This document shows, one piece after another, positions 62,541 through 64,000 of a DNA stretch of 64,000 bases. The stretch spans positions 1-64,000 of the forward strand of contig JBBIGV010000006.1 of NCBI GenBank assembly GCA_037447335.1, written 5' to 3'. The position numbers were made by a program, and so were the translations under genes. This stretch comes from JBBIGV01 sp037447335. GTDB taxonomy: Bacteria > Bacteroidota > Ignavibacteria > Ignavibacteriales > Ignavibacteriaceae. The notes below the pieces were generated by a model. That model was given only the letters and a program-made list of their open reading frames with translations. It was not told the DNA's origin and did no database searches. The first letter of the stretch is position 1; each line of letters starts with the position of its first letter.

Positions 62541-63767
62541 CTAATCAGCTTCAATAAGAGCATTATATTTTTGAAGATATTCTTCAGTGAACCGTGCAAT
62601 ATTTTTATAAGCTTTCTCCAGTATTTCTTCCTGCGGAAGAAATACAACTCTGAAGTGTTGGGTATCAGGTTTTTGTCCGAATCCGCTTCCCGGTACAACT
62701 ACTACACCGGTTGCTCTTATAAGTTCGGCAACGTAGTGGCTATCGGGCTGATTTATGTGCAGCCTTGGAAAAGCATAAAATGCACCTTCCGGTTTAATGC
62801 AGGAAATACCCGGGGTTGAATTAAGCATATCCATTGTCATATCCCGTCTGCGTGTAAGTTTTTCGGATGCAATGCTTAAATGTGATTGATCACCCTCAAG
62901 CGCAGGCGGTATTGCATATTGTTCGGGGTGGTTTGCAGATAGTCTAGCCCTCAGCAATTTGTTTATCGCTTCAATATATTCACTAAGTCTGTTTTTATCG
63001 CCGCTAACAATTCCCCAACCGATCCGAAAACCCGGTACCATATAATTTTTTGACAGCCCGCCGAAGGTTATTACAGGTACCTCGCTATTTAATGCAGCGA
63101 TGGAAGTATGAACTTCCCCATCAAATAAAAGTTTGTCATATATCTCATCAGCAAAGATTACAAGGTTGTGCTCTAATGCAAGACCAACTATTTGCTTTAA
63201 AGTTTCTTTAGTACAATTTGAACCTGTTGGATTATTCGGATTTATGAGAATGATACCACGGGTCTTTTCATTTACTTTCGATTTTATATCCTCTATTTCA
63301 GGCTGCCAGCCATTGGATTCATCAAGATAATAAGGATTCTCAATGTTTTGAAGCTTGCTTGCAATAGCAGTATAAAGCGGATAACCCGGAGTGGGTGTTA
63401 ATACGTTTTCACCTTCATTTACCAGTGCGGTAAGGCATACATCAATTGCTTCACTAGCACCGGTGGCGATAAATATATCCTGAATGTTTTTTATTCCTTT
63501 ACGCTCTGCTTCTTTTTCTATTGATTGAATTGCACTTTTTATACCGGATGAGGGGGCATATCCATTAAGATTTTTAAGCATTGCCTGATACGTTGCATCA
63601 ATCATATGTTTCGGCGGTGCAAAGTCGAACAGGTTTGGGTCTCCTATATTCAGATATAACATTTCTTTTCCGGTCTTTGCAACTTCATTTGCAAGCACTA
63701 CAATATCGCGTACTGCATAGGTAATATCTTTTGTCCTGACTGCCGGTACTATTTTTTGAGATCTCAT
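62541..63767 (-). CDS. PLP-dependent class I/II aminotransferase (alanine transaminase type)
   Basis: 408 residues, fold-type I. LNIGDPNLFDF at the start, substrate Asn in INPNNPTGS, Asp and Tyr in FADEIYDKLL, PLP lysine in GGLSKNYMVPGFRIGW. The form with LNIGxP and SKNYxxPGxRxGW resembles AlaA/YfbQ alanine transaminases. 88 nt before nuoG on the same strand. Confidence 0.88.
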   Translation of the reverse strand: MRSQKIVPAVRTKDITYAVRDIVVLANEVAKTGKEMLYLNIGDPNLFDFAPPKHMIDATYQAMLKNLNGYAPSSGIKSAIQSIEKEAERKGIKNIQDIFIATGASEAIDVCLTALVNEGENVLTPTPGYPLYTAIASKLQNIENPYYLDESNGWQPEIEDIKSKVNEKTRGIILINPNNPTGSNCTKETLKQIVGLALEHNLVIFADEIYDKLLFDGEVHTSIAALNSEVPVITFGGLSKNYMVPGFRIGWGIVSGDKNRLSEYIEAINKLLRARLSANHPEQYAIPPALEGDQSHLSIASEKLTRRRDMTMDMLNSTPGISCIKPEGAFYAFPRLHINQPDSHYVAELIRATGVVVVPGSGFGQKPDTQHFRVVFLPQEEILEKAYKNIARFTEEYLQKYNALIEAD

Positions 63768-63869
63768 TTTCTACTCCGAATCCTATTTATCATAAAGAGC
63801 ACTCAAAAAATAAACCTTTTCGGATAGTTTATCAAATTAGATCGAACAGTGTAATTAAGTTTAGAAATT

Positions 63870-64000
63870 CTAAGCAGCAAATTTCACATCGCCGTTCCTG
63901 GATTTTATTATAACCTTCACCAGTTTTTTTTCATCCAGCAAATCGTTGCAAAGATCAAGAATTTCTTCCCGGTTTACTGAATCAATCTCCTTTATAACTT
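63870..64000 (-). CDS. C-terminal end of an unidentified protein (cut by the window)
   Basis: An open frame enters from the window edge and ends in TAG at 63872-63870. It gives 42 residues (VIKEIDSVNREEILDLCNDL ... KSRNGDVKFAA). The segment is reminiscent of the last part of M16 peptidase-like domains, but too short to claim. 102 nt separate it from the aminotransferase start. Confidence 0.45.
   Translation of the reverse strand, partial: VIKEIDSVNREEILDLCNDLLDEKKLVKVIIKSRNGDVKFAA

Noticed and set aside
1..64000. CRISPR arrays, insertion sequences, prophage, rRNA genes
   Set aside because: No regularly spaced repeats, transposase or phage proteins, or rRNA sequence were seen in any part of the window.

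Overview
The window looks like part of the chromosome of a member of the Ignavibacteria (Bacteroidota/Chlorobi group). Three proteins carry a type IX secretion (T9SS) C-terminal sorting domain with the QNYPNPFNP motif common in that lineage. The housekeeping sigma factor is the short RpoD form without region 1.1, and the DNA is AT-rich. This assignment is inferred from protein features, not from an rRNA gene. I see no insertion sequence, prophage or CRISPR array.

Layout. 1-5.5 kb: two T9SS cargo proteins, one of them a papain/C39-like peptidase whose gene is broken, and a DUF4139 protein. 5.7-8.9 kb: PAP2 phosphatase, DUF3298 protein, GNAT acetyltransferase and fabF, all on the + strand. 9-11.5 kb: an ABC-2 exporter (ATPase and permease) with a LolA-like protein. 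12-15.6 kb: a B12-dependent ribonucleotide reductase behind a 497-bp AT-rich upstream region. 15.7-17.7 kb: a Cd/Zn-type P1B ATPase.

17.8-24.4 kb is the least ordinary part, a tight run on the - strand: engB, a GAF/degenerate-GGDEF membrane protein, phosphopentomutase (deoB), an unlisted 59-codon ORF, a PIN-domain protein, two paralogous EutN/CcmL microcompartment vertex proteins, rpoD, and an NlpC/P60 lipoprotein. DeoB, the small ORF and the PIN gene overlap by 4 and 8 nt. The two shell-vertex genes and rpoD start with TTG, TTG and GTG. No hexameric shell protein is present in the window.

24.4-55.7 kb is a single-direction (- strand) translation and transcription superoperon of about 31 kb. 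It starts with tRNA-Tyr, -Gly, -Thr, rpmG and tRNA-Trp, and continues through secE-nusG-rplKAJL-rpoBC, rpsLG-fusA-tuf, the S10 and spc clusters, secY-map-infA-rpmJ and rpsMKD-rpoA-rplQ. It ends in a strong intrinsic terminator immediately before the engB start codon. A tRNA-Gln gene sits inside the spc cluster between rplR and rpsE. Two promoters of the TTGACA/TATAAT type with 17-bp spacers can be read, upstream of rpsL and of tRNA-Tyr. Hairpins lie at the rplJ leader and between rplL and rpoB, where autoregulation or attenuation is known in other bacteria.

55.8-64 kb: yifB/comM, a third T9SS protein with a LamG-like middle, a partial Complex I cluster (nuoG-nuoH-nuoI only), an alanine-type aminotransferase, and the C-terminal end of an unidentified protein cut by the window edge.
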